The notes beneath the pieces were generated by a model, which worked only from the letters and a program-made list of their open reading frames with translations, had not been told where the DNA came from and made no database searches. From Epinephelus fuscoguttatus (Eukaryota; Chordata; Actinopteri; Perciformes; Serranidae), in contig NC_064760.1 in assembly GCF_011397635.1 (NCBI RefSeq), forward strand, positions 29,690,856 through 29,754,855: a stretch of DNA of 64,000 nucleotides. Direction: 5' to 3'. The position numbers were made by a program, and so were the translations under genes. This document shows, piece after piece, positions 1 through 12,544 of the stretch; position 1 is the first letter of the stretch, and each line of letters begins with the position of its first letter.

Positions 1-929
1 GGGAGAGAGACACTCCGACACATATCCAGTGGGTTGCATCTTTCAAAAGTAAACCAGAAAGCTAGAAACTTTTTTGGTGTGTGCGCAAGGCGAGCAATTC
101 GGATTGGACTGAATAGGCATCATTTTGGGGTCTGATATCCAGTTCTTAGGATACATCTATTGCCTGGAATGCAATTTCCAACCCATCAGCTATCGTTTGA
201 TGATTTACAATCTCAATTCCAAAGAGGCTGGGAAATGATGTGCAATAAAGTCAAATGCCACATACAGAAAGTGTTGAACACACTAACCTAAACGTATTTA
301 ATACATGGAGAAGGCTTTGTTTACATAGCCAGCTTCAAGATTCTTCCTGTACGAAGAAACTAATCTCTCCTCATTTTCAGATGTGATTTAGGCCCATTCT
401 TCTACACATGATGTCTTTTAATCTTAAAGATTTGGGCATATGAAAAATGTATTGAGTTGAATCAATCAGTTCACTGAGTTTCAGGTTTGAATTCTCAAAC
501 ACATTTTTCACATGTGGCCGTAATGTTCCCCTGTAGTGAAGTCCTCTGACACAAACTTGAGATTTTGGACTACAGTATAGATAAACTTGACAGTATCTTT
601 ATATGACCTGCTATCCTTGGTGAAATTACATGTTTTCTGCTCATTGCATGCTGAACTGCCTGAGAACAAAGTAAACCTCTCCCTCTGAGTGACTAGCAGT
701 CTTGAACATGACACAGGTAAGCTGCTGTGAAAGGTCCTTTTGTTCTCAGTGAACTCTGGGTAGTGAGCCGTCTCTGGCTCTTTATCCAAGATTACGAGCG
801 GAACTGAACTTTTAAAAAAAGAAAAAATGTTACCAACATGCCCTGCAGAAAATGAACTCCAGATTGTAGCTGCCTTGAAAACTGGATTCTTTCTCTTTTT
901 AATCAAGAAATACATTTACAATATATAAT
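1..929. other. Sequence downstream of the transporter gene, no gene seen
   Basis: AT-rich sequence with no exon that I can recognise on either strand. It may hold a longer form of the transporter 3' UTR, or plain intergenic DNA. Confidence 0.4.
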
Positions 930-1544
930 TAGAAAACATTTACAGTTTCTTTATTTACACTTTGACACAATAATAATTGATTAATATAGTGATCTATCTT
1001 TAAACAGGCAAAAAATAGGACATTTAACAAGATTTTCTGTATCTACATTGTGCATACTTTTGTCCAGTCTAACTCTGTATTTTAATACGTAAAAAATATT
1101 CTCGTTATTCATAATCATGATTAGAATTGTATACAATTACAATAAATTTCTACATTTTACAAGTGATATGAAAAGTGTAAACTTGTTTAAGTGTAATAAA
1201 ATAGGAATCATCGACAGAAGACAGTTTGAGCCCTTTTTTTCTTTATAAACAGAGGTATAAACTGCTTTGACAGTGGATTTAGAGGCTCCAGGACACGGCT
1301 CTCATATTGACACAGGCAACATCTCAGGTCCAAAACCATGTCAGTTCAATATTGGCAACAAGAATATTTAGATAAATTACAAACTTCATCATAATAGAAG
1401 TTAACAAGTCTGCCCATCTGTCCATTTGTCTGCAGATATTTGACACTGCAGGAACAGATCAGCACTGGTCCATGTAAAACAGTAATTACGCACTTAAAGC
1501 AGTTACTCACTGTAACATCTCAATCTATTTCTCTTTACTGCAGC
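930..1544 (-). other. 3' UTR and poly(A) signal of the SLC7A2-like gene
   Basis: Sequence after the TGA stop (1547-1545) on the minus strand is AT-rich and non-coding. The first AATAAA I see on that strand is at 955-950, so the transcript probably ends near 930. The 135-codon minus-strand open frame at 915-508 lies beyond this signal and has no family resemblance. Confidence 0.45.
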
Positions 1545-4500
1545 TCAGAATTTCTCTTCTTTCATGATGTCCTTGTTGTCTATCTTGCTGCTGACTGTTT
1601 CGATCCTCATCTGGTTGGCGATGAGACGCTTCCTCTGAACACTGTTACGCACCCCGTAGCCAAAATAGATGAGTAACCCTGGAGAGAGAAGAGGGAGATC
1701 ATTACCATTGAGCATCTCACTTGATTAAAGCCCTCTAAATTCTCCAAGCAGAACTATGCTCTTACCCACTAACATCCAAATAGAGTATCGTATCCAAGTA
1801 TCTCCACTTAACTGGACCATCAGGTAGATGTTGATGAATGTACTCACTAATGGCAGAGCAGGGAGTAAGGGCACCTGTGAACAGAAAATACAAGATATTA
1901 AAGGATTTTTTATCGTTGATGATTATTAGAACTCACTGAGATTGCTCAGATGCACAATTAGAATATTCTCACCATGAAAGATGCTTTGGCTGTATTTTGT
2001 GGGTGCATCCAGATGAAGAGAGTGTTTAACAGCACGATGACACCGAGGATGCTGACAACCACCAGGCTCCATGCTTCCAAATTGGCCAGAGCATCTAAGG
2101 CATCAGTCAGGATGACACATAGTGCAGCCAGACATACAACTGCAGATAAACCAAAGATGAATCAGTTCACGGACCAGAGAGACAAAGGACTTTCCAAAAG
2201 CAAAGAGACTGTTGGTGGTCAAGAAAAGGTACTAGAGTGATTAAACGTAAAAAGCACACAGTGTTTCACTAATGTTTGCTGTACATACTAGAGCTTATAG
2301 TCAAGATTGTGACTCTTCTTGAGGTGGTTGAATTGGGAGTTGACGGAATCTTCAGGAAGTTAAACTTTGTGTTTGAGTCAAAGATCTGTAGGTCTGTGTC
2401 TTCAGATGGACCCACTTGGTACCTTGATTGCAAAAAGAAAAAAAGACAGATATGTGCACCATGAATTGTGTTTTGATCAGCAGTCTAGGTGTAGGGATGT
2501 CACAAGAACCGATGTTTTGCCACCACATCAATGCCAAAATTCTGAAAATGTGACAATACTCGTAGGTACTGGGGATGCAATTATTCCAGACCTGACAGGG
2601 GCAGCATATATGCTTACAAGTGTTCTAGTCTGCCACTAAATGCCAAAGGAAGAATAAGAACACCCACCAGCATGGGAAGACAATAACAACACTTTGAAGA
2701 TGTCAACAGCACAGCAATGCCGAAAGCTCTGTCTTGACTCATCGAAAAGAAAAACAGTGAGAGTTGTTTATGGAAGTACTTGAAATTCGAGGCAGATCTT
2801 CAGTGATTAATAATGAGTTTACAAAATCCAGTATGCAAATGGTGTTGCTGAACTTTTCAGATGAAAGAAGGAAACACTTGCAACTTGATGAAGCACCTCA
2901 GAGACAGACATGTAGATTTATTCAAAGACTTCAAGGTTTAAGGTGTGATATAGTCTTCTGTTTTTTCACTGTGGTATCGAACTGGGTATCAAGAATCATG
3001 TCATTTCACTGGTATTGGTACTGTCTACAAAATTTCTGGTATCATGACATTTCTCCTTGATAAAGCAGATGAAATATAGTTACCTCAGTATTAAGATGCA
3101 TATGGCCACGAGTGTGTAAGCAAACAGAGTGCCGATGGACATCATCTCCACTAATGCTTCCAGGTCAAACAGCAGAGCCATGATGGCTGAAGATGACAAG
3201 CAAGGAATACAGAGTTACTTTAATACCATACACCTCACCACATGTACATTAAAAGCTGATAAACATCTGGAACATCATGTGTACCTGCCACAGTTCCAGA
3301 AGATATGGTAGCTACAGCTGGACTGCCCTTGGAAGTGACTTTGGTCAGGGGCTGAAAAAGCAGGCCGTCTCTTGCCATGGCGAACAGCACTCGGGGCATT
3401 GGGAACATCGAACCCAGCAGGCTGGAGAGACAAACGAGGTCAGTCAACAGCCATCAAAATGCTTTTATTATCAGGCCAGCCGTCTCTTTAATATATAAAA
3501 ACAGATCATTCTCAGCAACATCTCTGTATCGTAACTGTATCGGTTCTTGCCCAAAAATGTATTTTCTGGCATTCTGCCTCAAAATGTGTGATGGTCCGTA
3601 GTCTGTGATGATGCTAAGAAGAGGTTATATAAGGCTCTTCTCTTTCCCAATCAAGCAAAGTCCTTCTACTCTTAATTGCATTTTAAGAAAAGTCAACTTG
3701 TTTGACTCAAGACAGTGACCTTGATGCTAACCTTAATTTCTTGATGTATTTTGTTGATATCATTTTAGGCCCTTCCTCATTTCCAGATGGAAGTTCTGGA
3801 TAAAATATTGTGGCTTTTTGTTTTAAAAAGTATAAAAAAAAGTATAAGTCCCAATTTGTTTAATCTTGTTTGACAAACAAACAAAACAAAACTTCTGGCA
3901 ACCACACTGATAGTACAAGCTCCATTTCGAAAATGCTACAGTAGCTCCCAACAGTGGCACTATTAGTATCAGTCTAATCTGGGGAAACAGTAAAACCTCT
4001 GACTATGACAGATTTATTTTTGATTATGCATGGTGACACCATTGTATGCATATGGTTTATCAGTTTTATAGTTAATGATGAATAGTCGCCACTGAAGTCA
4101 CAAAAAATATTTTACATTCTGAGACTTTTCATAAGAAGCTTATCTGACCATAATTATCTTGGGCTTCGCTAAGCGAGCAACCCAACGGCTCTGCACACCA
4201 TGTAGCAGCCTTGAGTGCTGCGCAGGTTTTGTGTAAAGTTGATTTTCTGAGTAAATATTGCTGCAGAGCATATTTTGTTATTTCAGTAAAGTACATAGAG
4301 CACCCCAGGAATAAGTCCTAAAACCCAAAAATGACTTGGCATTCTATTACCCCAGTTCCCTTGTCTCAAAGTCAGTGTTTTTTTTTAATTGGTTGTTTGT
4401 TAGATTCTTGATGCAAGGTCGGTGGTTCACACAAGCTTAAAAGACTTTTACATTTTGTTCTATGACATAAAATATGTCAGTACATGTGTCTTAAAAAAGG

Positions 4501-7500
4501 CCGTTGCTAACGAGTGGATGAATACAGCCACATTGTGGTAGGGATGTTAAATCATGTGACCATAGTGTAGTTTGTTTCTGTCTGAATATTAGCTTTTTTA
4601 CTTCTAGCAGTTGCATTTAGGCTTCAGTAATCAAGAAAGTAGTGTTCATTTGTGAAGACTATCTTGCTAAGTAAAACATGTAACAATCATAAACTTTTGT
4701 TTGCCACCAAACTTATTTTTTGCAATAATCCAAAATCCAATGGAAAAACTCCTGCATTGGCCTACAGAAACAAATTCAGTGGCAGGATTTTACAGTTTTT
4801 TTCATGATTGAGTCCTACTGATTTGGTAAGCATCAACAATTTAATGCAGGCTACCTTCTGAGAAAAGCTGTTAACATTCAAATATAATGAATCTGTGGAT
4901 TACATAACTTTAGTATAAAGATGAAGAGTCTATAGTCATGGTAACAGCTTTGTCAGATGGTTCTTACACACACTAGTGCTTTTAGCTAAATGCTCAGAGC
5001 AGCATGCTAACATGCTCAATGACAATCCTTACATGTTGATTTCAAACAGGTACAATATTTACAATACTGATCTTGGTTTAGTGTGATATTTTTTTGCCAA
5101 ATAACACTCAAAGTGCAGCTAATACAGGGAATGTCATTAGTTTTGCAGGTATTATGTCATAAATCAAAGTACTGAGCAGTTCATCCTGAGGGGAACAAAA
5201 GCATGTGTGAGCAGGTCTCCCTAATGTGTCATATCAAGAGGATATCAAGCTGGGGAACATAGAACCCTGGCAGCATAGCACCCTGGGAACATAGATACAC
5301 TTGTGATTGTTATAGACATTTCACTTAAAACCACAGATGTTGACCCCATGATGGTGCAAAAGTAAAAGTCAGGGGATCACCAAAGTCATTACGATACATC
5401 CTCTGGGGACCATGAATGTCTGTGCTAAATATTATGGCAATCCATCCAATAGTTCAACCTGGAGATATTAAGTGTTGGAACGACCAAATGACCCTGCTTC
5501 TAGTATATCTAATAAAAGTTTTTAGCCCATATATTGTTTTCTCCAATGACAGTCAATGACCGACTGTACTACTAGCAGCTTCTTACCTGGTGGACAGGGC
5601 ACACAGCGATCCCACAGCCACAGCATATTTGGCAGGAGCCCAGCCGATGTAGTCAAAGGCCACTGGCAGGGGGCTTTTTTCACTGAGCATGTAGTAGGGC
5701 ATCATCAGGGTGAGCGCAGCAGACACAGCAAAATAGGCCAAGAAACAGATAAGTAGTGAAGCCACAATGCCCAGAGGGACAGACTTCTGGGGGTTCTTCA
5801 CCTCCTCACCTACGAGAAAGGACAAATAAGTCAGTGATTCTTTAAAGTTATTCTCCTATAGCTGTTTGGGGTTACATGACATTAAAGGAATATTATCACA
5901 CAGAAGAGACAAAACCTGTAAACTTTGAGATTACCATGTACATAGCAGTTTCACAAACAATTCTTACTCAGGTCCACTACTGGAAAATGTCCAGAGCTTT
6001 TAGCCAAATCTCATGACCTTCATCAGATGTAGCTTTTTTAGGGCCATTAATTTAGCAGAAGTGTTTACGAATATGTGTAGAGAGTTGTGTAACTTTGTCT
6101 CAGTGTGTGTGTGTGTGCTTAATCAGATTAGGAAATGTGTAAAAATATCTCTAAGTCTGTACTGAGATTTGTAAGTGTGTTGAGATTTGTAAATGTGGAG
6201 TCACATTTGTAAATGCATACATAGATCTGTAACAGCTCTTGGAGCAAAGTATTTTTTCAGCCTTTAATATCTATGTACACATTTACAAATCTGATTACAC
6301 ATTCAGGGATTGAGATACAGTTACGTAACTCTCCACACACAGTTCCCAACCCAGTCAGCAGAAAAGTGTATGTTTTTGCAAACCAGAGATTTGCACTTTA
6401 TTGTGTAGTGGATACCGGTATGGTGAAATTTTTTGATGTTTCAACAATGCTTTGGTTAACCTGTGGCTAGGTTTCTGCACAAAAGCCACTTGGTTACGGC
6501 TAGGAGAGATCATGTTTTGGTGTATGATACTCGGTTTTGGGGTCATAATCCTGCTGGAGCAAGCAGCAAAAACTGTTTGTGCCACTATCCTGGCAGATAT
6601 TCTAATTTTGTATGTTCTTCTTTTTTGCGTGATTTTTCTCTTTTTTTTTTTTGCATTATTTTCTCTTTTTATGTGTGATTTTCTTTTGTGATTTTTTTTC
6701 TTTTTGTGTGATTTTTGTTCATTGTTCATTTTTTTTCTCTTTCATGTGAAATATTCTTTATTGTGTGATTGTCTTTTTTGCATGATTTTCTCTTTGCATG
6801 TTTTTATTTTTCTTGAATGATTTTCTTTCTTTTTGCATGATTTTCTTTTTTTGCGTGATTTACTTTTTTTTTTACATGATTTTCTTTTCTTTTGCACTTG
6901 ATTTTCTTTTTGCTTGATTTTACAGATTTTAAATAAGCATTATTGGAGGATTTTAAATGTTTATTGCTTAAGACTGTGCCTTTAAAATGGTTACATGCAT
7001 GATAAGAATAAAGCCTTGACCCTGAACTTAATATAATCACACTGATACTAATAAAGTAAGACGTTGCCCTCTTGCCTGTTGTAGCGATGCAGTCAAATCC
7101 AACAAAAGCGTAGAAACATGTTGCAGCTCCGGCCACTGTTCCACTAAGGCCATAGGGGAAAAATCCACCCGCTCCATAGATACTTGTGACATTGGCAGTG
7201 GAGCTCAAGTTACTGTGAGCGGGGAAAGAGTATTATTTTGTGTTTATTTACAGTGAGATAAGATAAGAGCAATACTGATGTGATTATGTTCGACAGGATC
7301 CTGCACACACCCACAGACACAGACAGGGTTTTATTGCTTTTTGACATTACTTGAATTCTACTGTGGCGTTTATCAGAGCCTCCTCACTGATCTGCCAGTT
7401 GGAGAGGTCGCCCTTGATGAATCCAGAGATGGCCACAAACAGCAGAACCAGGATGTTGATTGCTGTGAAAATCTTGTTGATTGTTGTTGACTCTTTAACT

Positions 7501-8681
7501 CCAAATGCCAGCAGACCTACATGGGAAACATGGTCAATTTTAAATGTCTTTGTACGATTACTGTCAGCACTATAACCACACCAGTTTCATTATTTTGTAC
7601 CTGACAGTAGCAAGATGAGAGCAGTGGCAAAGACATCGGGGTAAGGTGCTAGGCCAGGGAGGCCCATGGCAGCGTGTTCTTCAAAGTATTTGGATATGAC
7701 GCCCCCGATGAGGTCATCAAATGTCCCACTCCATGCTAAAGCAACACTGGATGTCCCTGAGCAGATAAAGATGAAAGAGAAAGATACAATAAACTCATCA
7801 GCCAGGTTCAGCCTGTCCAACAGTAGTCATAAACAGAAAACACTGATGGTGATAGACCCTTCCCTGTGCCTGTCACACTTTATGACTCAGTTATTTTAAA
7901 CCACAATCCTGGTTTATGGGGTTAACGACATGGAAGCAATGAATTTAACAAGGGGTGTAAGAAAAAAGGTTTGTAGTGGAAAAACTCCTTTAAGGATCTG
8001 CTTGAGGAGCAGGTAAAAGGTCACAGAGCATTTGAGAGCCTCAAGTTAATAGATGATCATTCATGGGTTCTCAGTGAGCCAAACATGTTACATAAGAGGG
8101 CAATCTATTATTCAGAGTATGAGAATCACAAGTTTGAGCCAGAGATTAAGATTAAAGCAGATCTTAAATTAAAACCATATTTACTTTTTCTACATTTGTC
8201 CCGTGAACAAATAAAATAATATTCTAAGAGGACAAAATCTCACTGAATGATAGACATGATAATCTAATGCAGTCGATAATGTATGAAACAAATCCGGTGG
8301 GTCATACTTGCCTATGACGTAGGAGAGTAACAGATTCCACCCAGTGATAAAAGCCAGCAGCTCTCCAACAGTCACATAGCTGTAAAGGTATGCTGAGCCC
8401 GTTTTGGGAACCCGAGACCCAAACTCTGCATAACAAAGCCCGGCGAATATGGATGCCAAGGCAGCGATGAAGAAGGAGAGGATGATGCTGGGTCCAGCAG
8501 TGTCTCTGGCCACCTCTCCAGACAGGACGTAGACCCCGGCCCCCAGGGTGCTGCCCACACCGAGGGCCACCAGGTCCAGAGTGGTCAGGCATCGGTTAAA
8601 CGTGGACTTCTCCCCCTCCGGCTCCAGGGGCTTCCTCCGAGACAGGCTCACTAGAAAGGACTTCACCGCACCACACGCCAT
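1545..8681 (-). CDS. slc7a2: Cationic amino acid transporter, SLC7A2 (CAT-2)-like, complete
   Basis: Multi-pass plasma-membrane carrier that takes up arginine, lysine and ornithine (known of the family). Coding exons on the minus strand: 8681-8312, 7756-7601, 7516-7351, 7212-7076, 5809-5587, 3421-3285, 3186-3084, 2422-2289, 2139-1973, 1874-1766, 1678-1545. Phases join cleanly to 611 residues, against about 620-660 in vertebrate CATs. Visible landmarks are the N-terminal [20 protein letters not shown] block, [14 protein letters not shown], the [18 protein letters not shown] block, ALTLMMPYY and the C-terminal [13 protein letters not shown] helix. The spliced protein is closer to CAT-2 than CAT-3 at [19 protein letters not shown] and [13 protein letters not shown]. 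Exon 3421-3285 carries the [10 protein letters not shown] form typical of the high-affinity CAT-2B variant. Two introns use GC donors. The family call is firm; the exact paralogue is less so, as a tree was not built. Confidence 0.92.
4960..5480. repeat. Dispersed teleost repeat (GCATGCTAACATGC type)
   Basis: Inside the large transporter intron (3422-5586). It carries the run of GCATGCTAACATGCTC, then a stretch about a bracketed temperature-neutral consensus familiar from many percomorph genomes (TCATTAGTTTTGCAGGTATT, then ATGAATGTCTGTGCTAAAT and GGCAATCCATCCAATAGTT). Related pieces occur at about 14925-14990, 16545-16885 and 18645-18740, so the family is repeated within the window itself. The family name was not determined and the ends are approximate. 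Confidence 0.6.
6590..6925. repeat. T-rich imperfect tandem repeat (minisatellite)
   Basis: About 335 bp in the transporter intron between exons 7212-7076 and 5809-5587. A unit of about 17-25 bases, roughly TTTTTGCATGATTTTCTTT with variants TGTGTGATTTTC and TGCGTGATTTTC, repeats about 15 times with drift. The lysine-rich open frames on the minus strand here come only from this repeat. Confidence 0.75.
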
Positions 8682-9184
8682 ACTTCTGTGGGTTTGGATC
8701 AGGGTGACAAAGTGTGGGAATTACAAAGGAGGAGGCAGGTGGGAGTGCAGTTTGATGTTATGGAGAAAGAAGGAGTAAGTGGGGAAAAAAAAGAGTGAGG
8801 GGAGAGGAGAGGAATGGGGAAAAAAGGGCGGATCAGTGAACTTGTCAGTGAATAATTGTCAGGTCAGCCCCATAGAAGAACATTTCCCCTTCAAAGAAAC
8901 TTTATTATCAAAATCTATTGTTAATGTAACAATTTTTTTTTAGAATTAAGGCATCTAAGAAGACCTGTAAACCATAGAGACTTGGGCAAAATCAATTTTG
9001 TTAAAGCTTAATCATGATTATATAATGATTTCAACTCAGATGTTCTAATAGCAATTTACTGAATTTACATGAAGGACAAAATCATTCACTCACCTCTCCC
9101 GTGTAATCCCCTGCCTCACAGGTGTGCTTGAAAGAGACAGTTAATAGGATCCGTCATTCCCCTAAATCACATTATTCTTTTATA
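8682..9184 (-). promoter_or_regulatory. TATA promoter and non-coding first exon of the SLC7A2-like gene
   Basis: On the minus strand a TATAAAAG box lies at 9184-9177. A start is expected about 25-30 bases on, near 9150. A good splice donor (GAG then GTGAGT) ends a short leader exon at 9094. The matching acceptor is at 8687-8686, four bases before the ATG at 8681-8679. The leader exon would therefore be about 9150-9094 and intron 1 9093-8686. Box, donor and acceptor are seen directly; the start site is inferred. Confidence 0.55.
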
Positions 9185-11796
9185 CGTGCACTTCTTTATC
9201 ACCCCCCTGATATGATAGTGCTGATGCCTGGAGTTTTCAATGCCGCCCACAGCACAAAAGCAACGCCCTGCTTGAAAAGTGCACCTTACTCAACCTTCAA
9301 TTACTTGCACAATTACTTCCTTTAAGAATCGTGAGGAATGCAGGAAATTTAATTTGAATTTGTTCTTCCCCTGGCAATAAAATAAAAGGTTTTCTAATTT
9401 GCAAATTGTTAGCAGTATCAAGTCAGAGATAATGCCCCTCTCAGAGTGATTCAGTGTTTTCATTACCTGTGTTGACATGCATAAAAAGGCATTTTTACCT
9501 ATTATAAATAACTACACCCGCTGACAGTTTGTGAAAACAGCTTTTCTAGAATTGTTTTGTAGTTTTTAACCAAAAGTAATTTGGTTATGTTTACAATATG
9601 TAACACAACAGGGATGAAAGTAATGAAAATAACTAAATTACCAAACCATTAAGGAAATGAAGCAGGGGCAGTGTTACATTTGTTTGTTTTTCTGTTGTTA
9701 ATATCTAAAAATGTGACTGTTTTTGTGTGTATCTCGGGCTCGTAATGGAGGTGAGAGCTGCAGCCTTCATAATCTTTTCATGATTATGCCTTTAAGATAA
9801 ATCCAAGACTTTAAGGTACACATTCGTCTATGACTTTGGATTTTGTCCTTCACAAACAGGAACCAATAAAAAAATGCTGCGTCTGAATATGGCAACATTA
9901 CAACCTGAGGAAACTACATTCCTACAAGACTACATTCCCTGTTTCAGTCAATAAGAACATGGTTGTACATTAAAGAAGTATGCAGAGCGGTTGCTTTTCA
10001 GACGCTACGTCACAACCCCTCCACCAACTGCACTGTATGTTCTCAAGATGTGTTTACATGCATGTGTTGCTTAATGAATTTATGGCCTGCGACCTTGCCA
10101 CTGCAGCTATATTGGAGTTTTCCTGCTTGCCTTATAGGAGCCGTGTCCTCGTCTCTACCTGTAAGTGTGAGCCTGCCAGACTAACAGCCCTGAGAGTCAA
10201 TGAAACAGAGGAGGACAAAGCAGCTTTCATGGCTCATGCATGCAGCAGGCTGCACACTTACTCTCTGAAAGGTAGCTTTCGCCTTCTCATCTCCCAACAG
10301 GGGATTTCAGCTCACCTAATCCCTCCTGGCATCTAACTCAGCAGGCACTGGGCGAGTAAGAAGGCAGCCAATGTGGACGGTCAGAGTACCTTTGACCAAA
10401 TTTAAAGCTCAGGCTTCCTATCGCAGATCTCACAAGATGAGATATCATTACCAGAGGAACAATGGGGGTAAAGCTTAACTAAGTAACAGCTACAGTGCAC
10501 GTGATGCGCAGCTTTATGATCAGAGGGTTGATCTGGATAGCAGTCAAGTCTAGTTAATGATCATTAATGTGTTATTTATGGCTGTCTAATGTTCATTTAA
10601 AAACATCTCAGATGTTACAGAGGCATTTTCCTGCAGTCCAGCATTCACAGAAGCTAAAGCAGAGGTCAGGGATCTGACTTGCTGATGATAATTTCACTCA
10701 GTAGATACACAAGTTCTTTACCTTGTCTGCAGTCCCACGAGGAGTGACTGGTGACTGTGTGGCGAAAACAGAGCAGTGGAGCAAAAATATCCGTGCTGTT
10801 GACTCGGATAAGGGAAACATGATTTTTACTGCGATATATACAAGACTGGCCTGTGTGACCCTCCCACTCAATGGAATTACTTACAAAGTAGCCTTTCTCA
10901 CTCCCGACCAGTTTGGATCATAATGTGCTCATTATTGCATGGAAGGCACAGGGTGAGAATTGTGAGCAACAAATCCCATTCAGAATGTCAAAAATGCTTT
11001 TGTGCTCACTTCATTTGTTTTGTTTTCATTCTTTTTCTTAAATTCATGAATTTGTGGTGATAGATAAATAGACTTTAGGGAATATAACCTGTTTTAGGGG
11101 GACTGAACAGTTCTGAGAAAAAGAAAAAAAACGTGAAGATACAATCAAAACTTTCATGAATCATGAAAAAAATAAAGGTTTTAAATAAATAATAAACACA
11201 TTTTCTGTGACTTACACCAACCATATTGACCTTATTCATGCTCTTGAGGATATTACTGAGTTCAGTTGTTGTTGCAGTGTTCCCAGCTCTGTCTGATTTA
11301 CAGTCACATCTCTAGTGATCAGTGTGCAATGCATTTTCAAAGCAGAAGAGGTCAGTGTACAACAACTACATGTCATCACTGGTGCCTCCCACCTCCATGT
11401 GTGTTTACCTCATATGGTTCCCTCTCACTCTGAGCTCTGAACACCGGCAGAGGGAACATAAAACCTCTGGGATAATGTGACATAAGAATGAGGGAGTCAG
11501 AAACAACCATTGTCCTTCAATAGACTGACCCATTCAAATAGAGGCATGATTAAAAAGTGTCCTTTATGTTTACACAGTACGCTGAGGTCAGGTGATGTCA
11601 GGGAAACACTGATAGTAACCACAAAGTCAATGACACTGAGGCTGGTTTCCAGTAAGGCTGAAATATACTGAGTAATGCTTCTGCTATGTGTGGCACTGGC
11701 ATGACCTCTCCTCTCTCATCACCTCTTCTGCCACCAAATTCCATACACTATCATCAGGTATTAATGCATCAAAACCCTGCATGAACATCACAGGAG

Positions 11797-11839
<43 letters not shown>

Positions 11840-12360
11840 TATAAGGCATGAATCTGTGGGCTTTAAATCATGTTTGTATCAGTGTCTGTGCTTCCCATCA
11901 TAGCACCACTGCTTGAGCTTCTGGGAAACTATGAGTTATTTGTTTCATTATCATGTTTCTCTCTGTAGTCCACAGTGCTGACATGGCCCCGTACTCTCCT
12001 CTGCCCCCCTTACTATGCTGCTGTCTCTCCCACTCTTACTGGAAGAGAGGCCTGATAGGACAGAAATAGAGCAGGCAAGTTCTCACACCAACGCCAGCAA
12101 CCTCCCCTCTGTTCAAATCACATTTGAACTGTCAGTCATGTGACAAAGATCAGAAGGTCTGACAATCGAGTTTAAAGCAGAAACTTGTCTTTACGTATTT
12201 AATTAAACTGCTTTTAAATGGAGAGGTACATGCGTAAAACATGTACATGTACATGCGTAAAACTGGGCACGCTCTGTGCGTAATGATTCACTTAGGAGTG
12301 GATGTTCGGTCCCATACGTTTTTAATAGTATACCGTTTACTGTAAGACATTGCCCTGCCA
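9185..12360. other. Head-to-head intergenic region, transporter to anxa6
   Basis: Holds no exon I can support. The 118-codon plus-strand open frame at 9980-10336 has no recognisable motif, and no splice partner was seen. A (CA)n microsatellite lies at 11799-11834. A near-perfect direct duplication of TACATGCGTAAAAC lies at about 12228-12263, just upstream of the anxa6 leader exon. Confidence 0.5.
11799..11834. repeat. (CA)n microsatellite
   Basis: Eighteen uninterrupted AC dinucleotides, followed by ATACAT drift. Confidence 0.95.
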
Positions 12361-12364
12361 CACT

Positions 12365-12544
12365 CTGCCTCACACACACACACAAGAGGCTGCGCGAGAG
12401 AGCGCCGCAGTCGTTGCGTCACAGAGGACACGTAACGGGACTGCCTGAGTCTGACCGGAGGAGACAGACAGTCAGACTGGGGTTAGCGGGGACAGAGCAG
12501 AGACAGCAGGACCACTCTCACCGGATACTGCCTGCACACAGAAG
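12365..12544 (+). promoter_or_regulatory. anxa6: anxa6 5' UTR exon region
   Basis: GC-richer, CpG-containing sequence ends with GAAG then a strong GTAAGC donor at 12545. The next exon (13522-13577) follows a polypyrimidine tract and AG at 13520-13521 and contains the start codon. The leader exon therefore ends at 12544. Its 5' end is not fixed, as no TATA box was evident, and is put near 12370 by base composition only. Confidence 0.5.

Noticed and set aside
508-915. 135-codon minus-strand open frame
   Set aside because: No family motif, beyond the transporter poly(A) signal, AT-rich composition.
2140-2240. Apparent in-frame stop just upstream of transporter exon 2139-1973
   Set aside because: The stretch is the intron end: a pyrimidine-rich tract and CTGCAG acceptor, with donor GTATGT after 2289 giving a phase-correct join (TISS-I-VCLAALC).
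6355-6729. Lysine-rich open frame on the minus strand
   Set aside because: Made by the T-rich tandem repeat.
6590-6925. Regularly spaced repeats resembling a CRISPR array
   Set aside because: Repeat and spacer are not distinct; it is a drifting low-complexity minisatellite in a vertebrate intron.
9980-10336. 118-codon plus-strand open frame in the intergenic region
   Set aside because: No motif, signal peptide or splice partner; composition like chance.
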